Notes under the pieces: model-generated
The model's database searches: none
What the model was told of the DNA's origin: nothing
Seen by the model: the letters and a program-made list of their open reading frames with translations, nothing else
Shown: positions 46,101 to 54,975 of the stretch, in pieces
Position numbering within the stretch: the first letter of the stretch is position 1
Layout of the letters: each line of letters begins with the position of its first letter
Source of the DNA: Owenia fusiformis
Taxonomy: Eukaryota > Annelida > Polychaeta > Sabellida > Oweniidae
Length of the DNA stretch: 64,000 bases
Assembly (NCBI GenBank): GCA_903813345.2
Contig: CAIIXF020000007.1
Location: forward strand, 11,723,730 to 11,787,729
Direction: 5' to 3'
Made by a program: the position numbers and the translations under genes

Positions 46101-49100
46101 ATGCATTTCCAAGACCCTCTATACACCCCCCCTCTAGATTTGTATGAATTGGACATCAAACACAATAAACATAAAGCTACACTATATGAGGATAGTTTTG
46201 TTGTTTAATTGAGAAGAAATCCTTCTATTATACTTGGAAACACAATGTTAACATTATATAAACCATGGTCCATGAGGTTAGTTAAAAAATTTGACTCACG
46301 TTTTTGAAAAGCCGACTGCTTCTACTGAATTGTCTTCCTCATCAGATTCACTAGCACAATTGTATGTTGATAGTACCTGTGAAGAAGAGGAATGCACATT
46401 AAATATCGGTTATTCCGATATGTATAGAATAACATGTCAAAATGCTATATTTTTTTTCCACAGAGACAAATATTGTGGGGTTTTTGGCGTTTCACTAAAC
46501 CATCAAAAAGCTTTTAAACCATGGAATATGATATATCCATATATGGTTAACATATTATTTCTAAAGTCAAAATGAGACTGAAAGTGACAATGGCTATAAA
46601 TATGATTCAAACAAAGTCATTCACACAAATATTTAAAATGCCTGTCTCAAATCATTTTTATTCGTTTATTTTAATAAGAAATTAGTCAAAAATATTAATG
46701 AGGTTACTCTGGTTTCCTTTGAATGCAATGGGAATCCCCAAACATTTGACCTACCTTGCCATTGTTTGCACTAATGACCTTTGCAGTTACATCTGTAGAA
46801 CCAGTGATGATGAGGTTATTATTGCTATGACAATCTAAACTTGTTATAGATGCTGCATGGCCACTATTTCCTGCAATAAAAGCAAACAATTTCCTTATAC
46901 ACCTTAAAAATGAATTTCACATTGTCAACCTTTGCTTAATATGCCTATAAAAATTTCATTTCTAAAAAAAATCTGCTTTTCAAAGATTCAAAACACAAGA
47001 ATCTCATTGAGATTATTACTCATTTATAACCAACTTACCAGTAAAACTATGTGATAGTTTGCTTGTTTTTAAATCATACGTTTTTACTGCCCCGTCTTCA
47101 TAACCTACACAGCACCTTTTACCTGAAACAATAAATATACAGGATGTCAGAGTGCAAGCTTTGAGTAAAAGAAAAGTCATTCAGATTCTGGTCAGCTTCT
47201 CAGGAATTTCCAGGATTTAAAAGGTATGGGCAGTTTGTAAATCTATTGATTTTATTATAGTAAAACTTGTATATCTGAACATCCCTTTAATCTGAACACC
47301 TTTCAATGTGAACACTGGACACTGGTCACTTTTCTAATCAACCATAGACTTCCACGTGAAAAAACCTTGGAATGTGAAAGCCTGACAATCCAAACACTTT
47401 TGGCCTGTACAGCTGGTGTTCATTTAGGCATGTTTAACTTCATATTTTTCAACAAATGCTTGTCTTAATATTTTCAACGGATCTCTGAAAAGAGTGAATT
47501 TCCGGAATGTTTTAAATACAATTATTAGCCAACATTATAATGACAAGACTATTCAAAGTTAATTATATGTTTAACATGCTGAAGAGGGCAAAATCATAAG
47601 AGAGGTGATGTTAAACATACAATAAACATACAATATAACTATAAAGGAAACATATGTGTACCATCTGGTAATATTTTTCCAATATTTGTAGGAACACCGT
47701 GAGCTTGAAATGTCTTAGTGTCGCCATTTGGTATTTTCCACATCCACATGCTGCCATCTATTGAGCCAGCTAGTAGTACATGTGCTGCTGTATGCCATTC
47801 TAACCACTGAAACATACGAAAAACAAAACCTTAGATAATAATTTGAATAGTAATATTTTATGCCTATTTTAGAATGGAAGAATGAAATATTAATTGACAT
47901 ACAGGAGAATGGCTTACCCATAAAACTCTGAAAAACAACAAAATAAGATCAAACTGGGGCTACTTTTAGTCTTATTCTACAAATTAGTAATTGCATAGCA
48001 TACCTCAAGATCTGAAGTTTCAAAAGACCACACTTCCTGTTTGGATTCCACATCCCAGACTTTGATGATTCCACTCATGTCTCCCGTAGCAACATACTTG
48101 GAGTCATAGCAGAAACATGCACATGTCACCGAGTCTTTGTGACCTAAAACATGTGACAATATAGATATATCATGGAACTGAGTCTTTGTGACCTAAAACA
48201 TGTGACAATATAGATATATCATGGAACTGAGTCTTTGTGACTTAAAACATGTGACAATATAGATATATCATGGAACTGAGTCTTTGTGACCTAAAACATG
48301 TGACAATATAGCTGCTATATCATAGAACTGAGTCTTTGTGACCTAAAACATGTGACAATATAGATATATCATGGAACTGAGTCTTTGTGACCTAAAACAT
48401 GTGACAATATAGCTGCTATATCATGGAACTGAGTCTTTGTGACCTAAAACATGTGACAATATAGATATATCATGGAACTGAGTCTTTGTGACCTAAAACA
48501 TGTGACAATATAGATATATCATGGAACTGAGTCTTTGTGACTAAAAACATGTGACAATATAGATATATCATGGAACTGAGTCTTTGTGACCTAAAACTGT
48601 GACAATATAGCTGCTATATCATAGAACTGAGTCTTTGTGACCTAAAACATGTGACAATATAGATATATCATGGAACTGAGTCTTTGTGACCTAAAACATG
48701 TGACAATATAGCTGCTATATCATGGAACTGAGTCTTTGTGACCTAAAACATGTGACAATATAGATATATCATGGAACTGAGTCTTTGTGACCTAAAACAT
48801 GTGACAATATAGATATATCATGGAACTGAGTCTTTGTGACTAAAAACATGTGACAATATAGATATATCATGGAACTGAGTCTTTGTGACCTAAAACTGTG
48901 ACAATATAGCTGCTATATCATAGAACTGAGTCTTTGTGACCTAAAACATGTGACAATATAGCTATATCACGGATCTGAGTCTTTGTGACCTAAAACATGT
49001 GACTTTCTGAGTCTTTGTGACCTAAAACATGTTACAACATTATCATTGTGGTTACAATTTATTATGTCATTTACCTTAAACATGGTAAAGAATGATTACA

Positions 49101-52100
49101 TTATAGGATAATAAGGAACTATAAAATCGAAATTAATAAGCAAAATTACTGATGAACTATTATAATGTAATAATACCAAGGATTGAAAGACATCAAAGAC
49201 AAGTACATCCAAAGACAAGTTGACATTCAAAGACAAGTGGACATTCAAAAACATACTAGTTACATTAAAAGACAAACCTGTACATTCAAAGACAAACCTG
49301 TACATTCAAAGACAAGTGGATATTCAAAGACAAACTGTACATTCAAAGACAAACCTGTACATTCAAAGACAAACCTGTACATTCAAAGACAAGTGGAAAT
49401 CCAAAGACAAACTGTGCATTCAAAGACAAACTGCACATTCAAAGACAAGTGAACATTCAAAGACAAACCTCTACAAAGTTCTTCAAAGTTCATTCAAAGT
49501 CATACCTGAACATTTAAAAACATACCTGTACATTCAAACATGACTTCTCCTGTAGCTAATTTAAACACATAAGCCCGGTCATCCTCACCCCCTGTTACTG
49601 CCAATGTACTAGTGCCTGGGTCTGTGGCTATACAGAATACAGAACCTACAATCAAATAATAACATATGATATAGTGATCTGCAGTATTGCCGGAAGTATC
49701 ATTACGGTGACATTCTGGCCTAATGTCGGCACTGAAATTCCAATACCGGATACCGGAATATCTAAAGATTCAATTAAACTTAGCAGAAATCGCTAGATTG
49801 AGTGTTTAACATTGATAAAAAGCGAAGAAAAGTTATCTTTTCACATCGGAAATATTTTCATTTTGTTTTTGTCTCCTATTTGAAGAGTTAGGGGTGCCAC
49901 CTGGCGAGCGGAAGAACTTGTCAAAAAATGAAAATATTTTTCATTTTTTTCAATTTGAGGAATGACTACGTTAAATAGCTGTCTTAATTCAATGCAGGAA
50001 TTATCGATAATCAGGTAAGACATTGATAAATCATGACTCTAAATTGCGTTTGTATGGAAGGGACCAAATTCATCACCAAAAACTTTGGCAAAATCTAAAC
50101 TCGGTCACAGAAATGTAAGAATTTGCAAATGCAGACCCAAAACTGCGGTATTCGGCAACAGTAAGGTATTGAATTGCGGTAATACCGGCACCAGTTTTAA
50201 CTACCATTTGGAACACTAATATGATATTAGTCAAATGTTTCACATCAAATTCGACACATAATCAGTTTAGAAGGTTGGTAAAAGTTTTATTCTTTTACAA
50301 AAAGTGTCAAATCAATTTTTTTTTAATAATTTCTTTTTGCTTTGTATATCGTAAAAGTTGGATTTGTTAACATGAGTAGGTGGGGTCTAGCAATTAATAA
50401 CAAGGCATTTTAAACATCCAAAAATGTCACCACCTGCCATTCGACCACCGAAATCCAACTGCCAACCACCGAATGGCGAACACCGTCCACAAATAAAGGT
50501 AGAGATGTGATGGTCACATAAAAATGGGAATGTAGGAATTCAATATAACACTTTGAGATTAAGCTACAAATGCACCTTCATCTATAAAATGAAAGAATAT
50601 TATGAAATCCTCTTTGTAACCAGAACAACGGCAACGCCAAAGCGTAGCGAATCCCATCGAACAGAAATGACTGGCATTTTTACAAACGAATAGCAAATAT
50701 CATAAAACAACACACCAGAAAGGCCACCATTTTCAAAATGGTTGCTCACTAGCCAAGTTGTCATCAGAAGAAATAATATGCTTTTTAGTAGCCACCTCTA
50801 AAATTTTTGAAAAATTGCACACGTACTTGTAAAATAACACACATAAAAATGGTGGCCATTTTTCAAAATTGCCGACTACTCCCAAAAGTTTTATTAGACA
50901 ATGTGCCATGCTTAAAGTATTCACATATCAAATATGAACAAAATCTCTCCACTACTTTTCGGGTTATAGTAAAATATGTTAAAATGGCCACCTTCTACCA
51001 AAAGTGTCATTAGAAATAGACATTGTGCCATGCTTATAGTATTCACATACCAAATATGAACAAAATCGCTCCACTACTTTTCGAGTTATAGTAAAATACG
51101 TTAAAATGGCGGCCATTTTTCAAAATGTTTTTCAAAATGGCCGCCTTCTACCAAAAGTGTCATAGGACAGTGTGCCATGCTTTTAGTATTCACATACCAA
51201 ATATGAACAAAATCACTCCACTACTTTTCGAGTTATAGTAAAATACTTTAAAATGGTGGCCATTTTTAAAAATGGCCGCCTTCTACCAAAATGTCTTTAG
51301 ACAGTGTGCAATGCTTATAGTATTCACATACCAAATATGAACAAAATCGCTCCACTATTTTTTGAGTTACAGCAAAAATCGTAAAATGACGATTAAAGGC
51401 CGCCATTTTTCAAGATGGCTGCCATGTGCTTCTTTAATATCTAGATTTGTAGCATTATTAATGTCCTTTATAATTTTTTTACATTTAAAACATATTGCTA
51501 TTACAGTTTTACATATTGCACCTAAATTACTGTAAAATCGGCACTAAAATGGCCGCCATTTTGAATTGAGCGGCCATTTTGAAAATCGGCTTTCGAGCAG
51601 AACTTCTACCCCCATAGGGTATATGTGTACAAAATATGAACAAAATCGGGCAAACGGTATTTGAGTTATTGCCCGGACGGACGGACAGACGGACGGACAG
51701 ACGGACGGACGGAGGCGTTCCCTATATCCCTCCGAACTTCGTTCGATGGGATAATTAGGAAGTCAGGAATCATCATCATCATCATCATTGGGTACTGTAG
51801 CTGTTAGGCATATTTGCCTGTTGTTGCTAAGCTTATATTTATACAGTATAACAATATCCCAGATGCGAGTAGAAATAATCTTGATTTACGTCATTAAAAT
51901 TTAGTCAAACTGATGTCATATTTGGAATCTTCATGTAAAATTACATTTGGAAATGTGGTTTTGAAAAGAGTTTATCAACTTTGAAAATTAAATTTTCTTT
52001 GAAAATGTGACTTCTAGGTCGGGGAGATTCCCCATAGACCCCATGTTGTAAAACCACAAAAAGAATATCTTTTCTTGTGTTGGGCAGATAATATTTTCTT

Positions 52101-54972
52101 TTACTGGGCATATTTTAATTTGTATAACTATCAGATACATAATGGTAATATGAAAAGTGAACCACTGAAACTGATGCATATTCAAGTTTAAGGGAATTTT
52201 GTAATACCCTGCCATGTTAATTCCCCCGAATCAGCCACCTGGTGGCGAAACTGGTAACTACCTACTCGCATCTGAGTAATTTACATGCATTAATATAAGC
52301 AACAACAAGTTCATGATTGATTCTCTGCATAATGGCCTGCTCGTGCTCACCTTTGTGCTTTGTGAAAACAATATCTGCATCATCTTTAAGGTCCATTTCT
52401 TCCCCACCTTCACCATAACCCTGTAGCTCCATGTCACCCATATCATTAGTCACTGCATCTGCAACCACATACAACTCATGACTCAACTCATATATGTCCT
52501 GTAATGCACAAGTAAAATCATACAAATATCTCACTATAATATGCAAATAAGAATACAATCATAAGGATTATGTAATGGGAGGTTATGTGTATCTCCAAAG
52601 GGACCGAGAGATGAACTCTGTGTCCAAAACCAACCGCACATAACAGATGTATTCCATACCTACTGAGGTTCTCACTACATTAATTATAAATCATAAAGCT
52701 TTCACATTCATATATTGCTGGAGCACATCAATGAATTGATGTTCAAATTCAAAATATACAGCATAAGTTTGATAATCTTTATTTCGTAAATTAATAAAGC
52801 GTAAATTGAGTTCGTTCTTTAGGAGCGGAACTGGGATGGATACAGCGCGTAATTATCCCGGTCCCGGTGTAGTTTTTGTGTAGAGATCTCTAAAAAAATC
52901 AACAATCAACCTCAGTATAGATGAATAAGTGTATTTAGTAAGATGCATTATTACCAAGAGTCATCACTCCCTTTCCTCCATCATAGAAACATAAATAAAA
53001 CATCCAGATATGAATGACGTTATGATCTTTATACGTGTTATGTATTGATTAAAATATATCATATGTACCGAGATGATCACTTAGAATAACGCTGCATCAT
53101 TTATGCAATGTTATGATGAGAGTAGTATGACCTGAACTACATACTCATCTTGGAAGTGAATGCAATTGATTACTAGAGTCTGAAGGTCTTGGATTTTTGT
53201 TTTGAAGTTTTGTATCAATTTATGTCCAGCTAAGACAAAAACGTGAAATAACACACAGCTGGCAGCTTTTTTCAAAAATAGTAGATATATTGGTCAAATT
53301 GCCATAAGGCAGTGTGTCATGCTTCCAAACACATATATCCACATATAAAACAAAATTGCTTCAATATTGTTTTCAGTTATAGCAAAAGCTAAAATACAAA
53401 TAAAAGTGGCTGCCACATTCAAAATCCAAATTGTCAAATGGCAATGTCTTGTGCTTCACACTTTTTATATATAAAATATTCAAAACTTTTCCACGACTTT
53501 TTGAGAAAAAAATAACATTTTGTGATATCACACTTTTAATAACTACTTTAAATAAAACTGTACATAATTTTGATGAATTTAATTACCCAAATGCAACAAA
53601 AAAAACATTAAAAATCTATTTGCTGGGTAGAATTAATTTTTAAAATTCATCTAATGTTTCTGCAGTATGTAAAACTAAAAAAACTTATTCATCAAAAGTG
53701 TTAATTTTAAAATTCATTCAACGTTTGTGCAGTATGTAAAACTAAAAAAACTTATTCGTGATATCACAATATTCATAATATCTCATCTCCTCAATCTTAA
53801 AACTTGTCATATCATTGGTCATATTTTATTGTATGGAGCCGTTTTGCCTCTGTATAACTCCTTAAATTAAACAACAAAGATCATGTTATAGCAAATAGTA
53901 TCTAAATCATTTTATATTGAAAAGATTGTTAATGAAGCAATTTTGAACTGAGCAGCCAAATAAAAAATTTCCCAAGCAAATGTACAAGGCCAACATTATG
54001 TATCAGCTGGTAAATATTGAAGCAAATCTGATAACTGGTATTTGAGTTATCACCTGGACAAACAATCAAATGAAAGAACAGAGCCTTTAAGTGATAAATG
54101 TTTCAACAAATGACACAAATTATTCTTTAAATAAAAGCCAGACTTGTGTGCTGAATGTGACGCCAAGTTTGATCAGTTACTATTACCACAGGTAATTAAT
54201 CAATATGGATTCCGACTTATCATTTTAAACTAAAACATTTGCACTGATCTGGCTAACAAGTAGTCCAGAACACTCAATCAATTTCTTACAAGGTTAGAGT
54301 TTTATTTGCACAAATGCCTATATTAATGGCTGCCCTCAACTTTTATATTAATGAATTAACTTATACATCTTTTCAGAATTTATGAGCTGTTTCATGTTAT
54401 TGTTAGTTAAGCTGTTGTCTATCAAAAGATCGGGCTCATCCAAATAATATGTTGTGTTTTAGTCATAAAATGATGCATACACACGTAGTGCTGTCACTAG
54501 TTCAAACAATGAGTTAAAATATTGTATTAACGTACATTCAACTTGCACTGAATGAACAGAATTATGACATCTAATAAATGTTTATTCAAGAAATGCGAAA
54601 TTGCAAGGTGCTATTTTCTCAAATAAATTATGGAATAAAAGTTGCATATGGTAAGCATATAGAACTTTACCAACACAATTTGAAAATAAACACTTCTTAA
54701 AGACTTAAAATATGCATGCAATGAAAGTTTCTTAAGGTATATTAAGTGTAATGTCAGAATTTTTCAAACCAATATTGATTTATACTCTACCCACCTTCAC
54801 TATCTCCATCATTCTCATCAAGTTCAATAGTTTCAATGATGTTGTCTGGGTTGAGGAATTCACCTCCTTCCTCTCCATCCATCCCATCATTCTCTTGAGG
54901 AGGCACCCCCTCTTGCGGTGTCTCATCTGACATATCCTGCTCTTCCTCAAAGTTTTCGTACTGATCTGGCAT
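37091..54972 (-). CDS. AAMP: AAMP, angio-associated migratory cell protein (WD40), 11 coding exons
   Basis: Exons on the minus strand: 54972-54795, 52458-52351, 49645-49526, 48143-48004, 47806-47662, 47122-47039, 46870-46755, 46376-46300, 42697-42607, 41487-41333 and 37166-37091. All junctions are GT-AG and keep frame; the product is 429 residues, against about 434 in human. An acidic N-terminus is followed by WD40 repeats forming a beta-propeller. Diagnostic stretches are [69 protein letters not shown] and a final HSPDR. Human AAMP has clear counterparts at each. AAMP is a cytosolic protein linked to cell migration; its yeast relative Sqt1 chaperones ribosomal protein uL16. The 5' UTR exon was not found. 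Introns 3 and 9 hold arrays copied from exon edges, and a TIR gene lies in intron 10. Confidence 0.95.
37320..37447. repeat. minisatellite, unit about 23 bp
   Basis: About six copies of CACTTGAAAAAGCATTTCAAA or a close variant in AAMP intron 10. Confidence 0.85.
37486..38785. mobile_element. inverted-repeat element in AAMP intron 10
   Basis: The left arm (37486-37580) reads GGAATGTTATAAAAACCCTT and then CGACCTGCACCTTCGACC. The right arm (38690-38785) is its inverse. The interior includes the second copy of the dispersed repeat (37905-38110). No transposase frame was found. Confidence 0.6.
37905..38110. repeat. dispersed repeat, second copy
   Basis: Reverse complement of 11690-11870 (CTGGGTTCAAACTTGGTACC and AATGTATGTAACTTCCTTCA). 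Confidence 0.7.
38786..39461. other. AAMP intron 10, region upstream of the TIR gene
   Basis: It holds a diverged direct duplication (38950-39060 and 39180-39270) around GGGAATCCCACTATTGGATT. It may include the promoter or a 5' UTR of the TIR gene. Confidence 0.5.
39462..40910 (+). CDS. TIR-domain protein with two transmembrane segments
   Basis: 482 residues, ATG in GCGACATGG. The acidic N-terminus (1-70) precedes a TIR domain (about 74-190): box 1 [11 protein letters not shown], the box 2 motif RDFLPG (110-115) and [11 protein letters not shown] (143-153), with E149 at the place of the conserved TIR glutamate. TIR domains relay innate immune signals or, in the SARM1 group, cleave NAD. A lysine-rich stretch (225-285) follows. 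Two hydrophobic spans (about 289-314 and 344-370) enclose a short loop with NMT (N324) and two cysteines. The roughly 110-residue tail is unlike any domain I know. Both ends should face the cytosol. There is no LRR, Ig or death domain. A donor-like CAG|GTATGT near 40872 suggests that splicing may replace the last residues. The gene is antisense within AAMP intron 10. Confidence 0.85.
   Translation: MAVVCEEEMILIEHIHEDNEGIDMPKTGEQDNGAYGLEVCVVDAMNANHNDVDDDEALALAGDIMDIELGEGKEYHLFFCHSSHDLAWVWDVVKILEAAPYNLKCAFSERDFLPGQNDMNEMFRCITGSMRTVFVLTPAFTDSRWCEWEMQMAQTASVANNISLLPIMLQECPVPDTIKHINYIDVTHKDFQQAALKLQKNVEKPGQGFIPMNIVLRINGSSFPVREKIIQERCCKKKLQFELPPNGTDALEQKGITAPKEEIEKILEKLTLEEASIKLSRSTLKWKICHILSTFILIIWFLFSMMIAIPSIIALSANQDPNPNMTLCSKSNHRTYTRKECNINYIATVVLIILLGCMPLILQILLFILRIKKIKKVTKLIMDLSLNTMTDHKMYIWCAKTDQYLRIVKYDINSCWHHMIQQLDPNIELFDIEAWKLKITEKHFPIYIEHLMQGTLEQAHIVLHPTINNQVCFCQYIQAKTK
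41333..41487 (-). CDS. AAMP: AAMP coding exon 10
   Basis: 155 bases, phase 0 to phase 2. It encodes [18 protein letters not shown] and [12 protein letters not shown] (human YTCSLDGIVRLWDARTGR, GHTAEILDFALS). Acceptor TTTTTAG, donor CTAG|GTATGT. Confidence 0.95.
41740..42606 (-). repeat. minisatellite of exon 9 donor copies in AAMP intron 9
   Basis: A diverged tandem array, unit about 40-45 bp, runs directly into exon 9. On the minus strand the unit reads AGGCTACAGTGTAAACATGA and then AGTAAGTTTA. This is the last 20 or so bases of exon 9 and its donor. Exact CATGAA|GTAAGT copies are near 42291, 42437 and 42516. Confidence 0.85.
42607..42697 (-). CDS. AAMP: AAMP coding exon 9
   Basis: 91 bases, phase 2 to phase 0. 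It encodes [20 protein letters not shown] and [10 protein letters not shown] (human [20 protein letters not shown]). Donor CATGAA|GTAAGT is copied several times in the following intron. Confidence 0.9.
43366..44333. mobile_element. inner inverted-repeat element 1
   Basis: The left arm has CGGTGATCAGAAGAAATGAACG and, further in, GCAGCGTCGCCAACATGCAA. The right arm has the inverse of both (TTGGCGACGCTGC, CGTTCATTTCATCAGATCAC). Arms are about 330 bp and 300 bp. No coding frame. Confidence 0.7.
44520..45165. mobile_element. inner inverted-repeat element 2
   Basis: The left arm has GGATTTGAACAGGTGCATAC, ATGTTAGGCCAATGCATTAA and GACAGGGAAGG. The right arm is inverse (TTAATGCATTGGCCTAACAT, CCTTCCCTGTC). 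Arms about 300 bp. Confidence 0.7.
46300..46376 (-). CDS. AAMP: AAMP coding exon 8
   Basis: 77 bases, phase 0 to phase 2. It encodes an acidic loop and [11 protein letters not shown] (human NSVESLGFCSV). Acceptor TTCACAG, donor AAAC|GTGAGT. Confidence 0.9.
46755..46870 (-). CDS. AAMP: AAMP coding exon 7
   Basis: 116 bases, phase 1 to phase 0. It encodes [20 protein letters not shown] and [20 protein letters not shown] (human [20 protein letters not shown]). Acceptor TTGCAG, donor CAAG|GTAGGT. Confidence 0.94.
47039..47122 (-). CDS. AAMP: AAMP coding exon 6
   Basis: 84 bases, phase 1 to phase 1. It encodes [20 protein letters not shown] (human [20 protein letters not shown]). Acceptor TTTCAG, donor ACTG|GTAAGT. 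Confidence 0.94.
47662..47806 (-). CDS. AAMP: AAMP coding exon 5
   Basis: 145 bases, phase 0 to phase 1. It encodes [20 protein letters not shown] and [13 protein letters not shown], matching human [20 protein letters not shown]. Acceptor TTTCAG, donor GATG|GTACAC. Confidence 0.94.
48004..48143 (-). CDS. AAMP: AAMP coding exon 4 (second WD blade)
   Basis: 140 bases, phase 1 to phase 0. Acceptor TTTTAG|GTCACAAAGAC. It encodes [11 protein letters not shown] and [18 protein letters not shown], nearly the human sequence. Eighteen copies of its acceptor lie directly upstream. Confidence 0.95.
48144..49035 (-). repeat. minisatellite of exon 4 acceptor copies in AAMP intron 3
   Basis: Eighteen tandem units of about 47-50 bp abut exon 4. 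On the minus strand each has ACATGTTTTAG|GTCACAAAGACTC, the exon 4 acceptor with its first 13 exon bases, or a close variant. A higher-order period of 299 bp is seen, from TAGCTGCTATATCATAGAAC at about 48309, 48608 and 48907. Confidence 0.93.
49195..49525 (-). repeat. minisatellite of exon 3 donor copies in AAMP intron 3
   Basis: About 14 units of roughly 20 bp abut exon 3. On the minus strand the unit is CTTTGAATGTACAG|GTTTGT; exon 3 ends TGTTTGAATGTACAG|GTATGT. Confidence 0.9.
49526..49645 (-). CDS. AAMP: AAMP coding exon 3 (first WD blade)
   Basis: 120 bases, phase 1 to phase 1. It encodes [20 protein letters not shown] and [20 protein letters not shown], close to human [20 protein letters not shown]. 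Donor ACAG|GTATGT; copies of this donor fill the adjoining intron. Confidence 0.93.
50396..50500. repeat. dispersed repeat (CACCTGCCAT and ACCGAACACC family)
   Basis: It shares AAGGCATT, AATGTCACCACCTGCCATT and GAACACC blocks with 1170-1275 and 63106-63215. Confidence 0.55.
50618..51757 (+). mobile_element. pearl/Helentron-like element, copy B
   Basis: It starts AACCAGAACAACGGCAACGC with GCGAATCCCATCGAAC. Tandem units of about 125-165 bp follow, with TACTTTTCGAGTTATAGTAA and AAAATGGCGGCCATTTTTCA. A GACGGACGG tract lies at about 51675-51713. The end is CCGAACTTCGTTCGATGGGA. ATCCCATCGAAC and GTTCGATGGGAT form a 12-bp subterminal inverted repeat. It lies in AAMP intron 2. Confidence 0.65.
52351..52458 (-). 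CDS. AAMP: AAMP coding exon 2
   Basis: 108 bases, phase 1 to phase 1, donor AAAG|GTGAGC. The acceptor was chosen because the phase-1 end of exon 1 needs it: GGTTGCAG|AT keeps frame, while the pyrimidine-richer ACAG at 52500 would give a stop. GATGCAG|TG six bases on is also in frame. It encodes an acidic linker ending [10 protein letters not shown]. Confidence 0.8.
52459..54794. other. AAMP intron 1, with a decayed pearl-like copy
   Basis: Around 53240-54090 diverged pieces of the pearl-like element occur (GTGAAATAACACACAGCTGG, TATTTGAGTTATCACCTGGA). The rest is AT-rich and unremarkable. Confidence 0.5.
54795..54972 (-). CDS. AAMP: AAMP coding exon 1
   Basis: 178 coding bases from the ATG ([11 protein letters not shown]). 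An acceptor (TTTGCAG) ends just upstream of GTAATG, so a 5' UTR exon probably lies further right. It contains [10 protein letters not shown], matching IIEVVELD of human AAMP. Donor AAG|GTGGGT, phase 1. Confidence 0.88.
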
Positions 54973-54975
54973 TAC

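Larger units (their letters stand above)
42979..46134. mobile_element. 3.2-kb foldback-type element filling AAMP intron 8
   Basis: Inverted ends: GAGGGGGGGGGTGTATAGAG at left and CTCTATACACCCCCCCTC at right. Beside the ends both arms repeat ATATTGTATATGGTATAAGA. TA flanks both ends (42977-42978, 46135-46136). Two further inverted-repeat elements lie inside. Confidence 0.65.

Noticed and set aside
48144-49035. CRISPR-like appearance (regular repeats of about 48 bp)
   Set aside because: Units are directly adjacent without unique spacers, in a eukaryotic intron.
49183-49543. Two overlapping plus-strand frames of 89 and 107 codons with repeats such as [11 protein letters not shown]
   Set aside because: They arise from the 20-bp minisatellite in AAMP intron 3, whose period keeps several frames open.
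52459-52558. Extended version of AAMP exon 2 starting at the ACAG acceptor ([12 protein letters not shown])
   Set aside because: Joining it to exon 1 in phase 1 gives a stop within four codons; the acceptor at 52459 keeps frame. An unseen extra exon could still rescue it.
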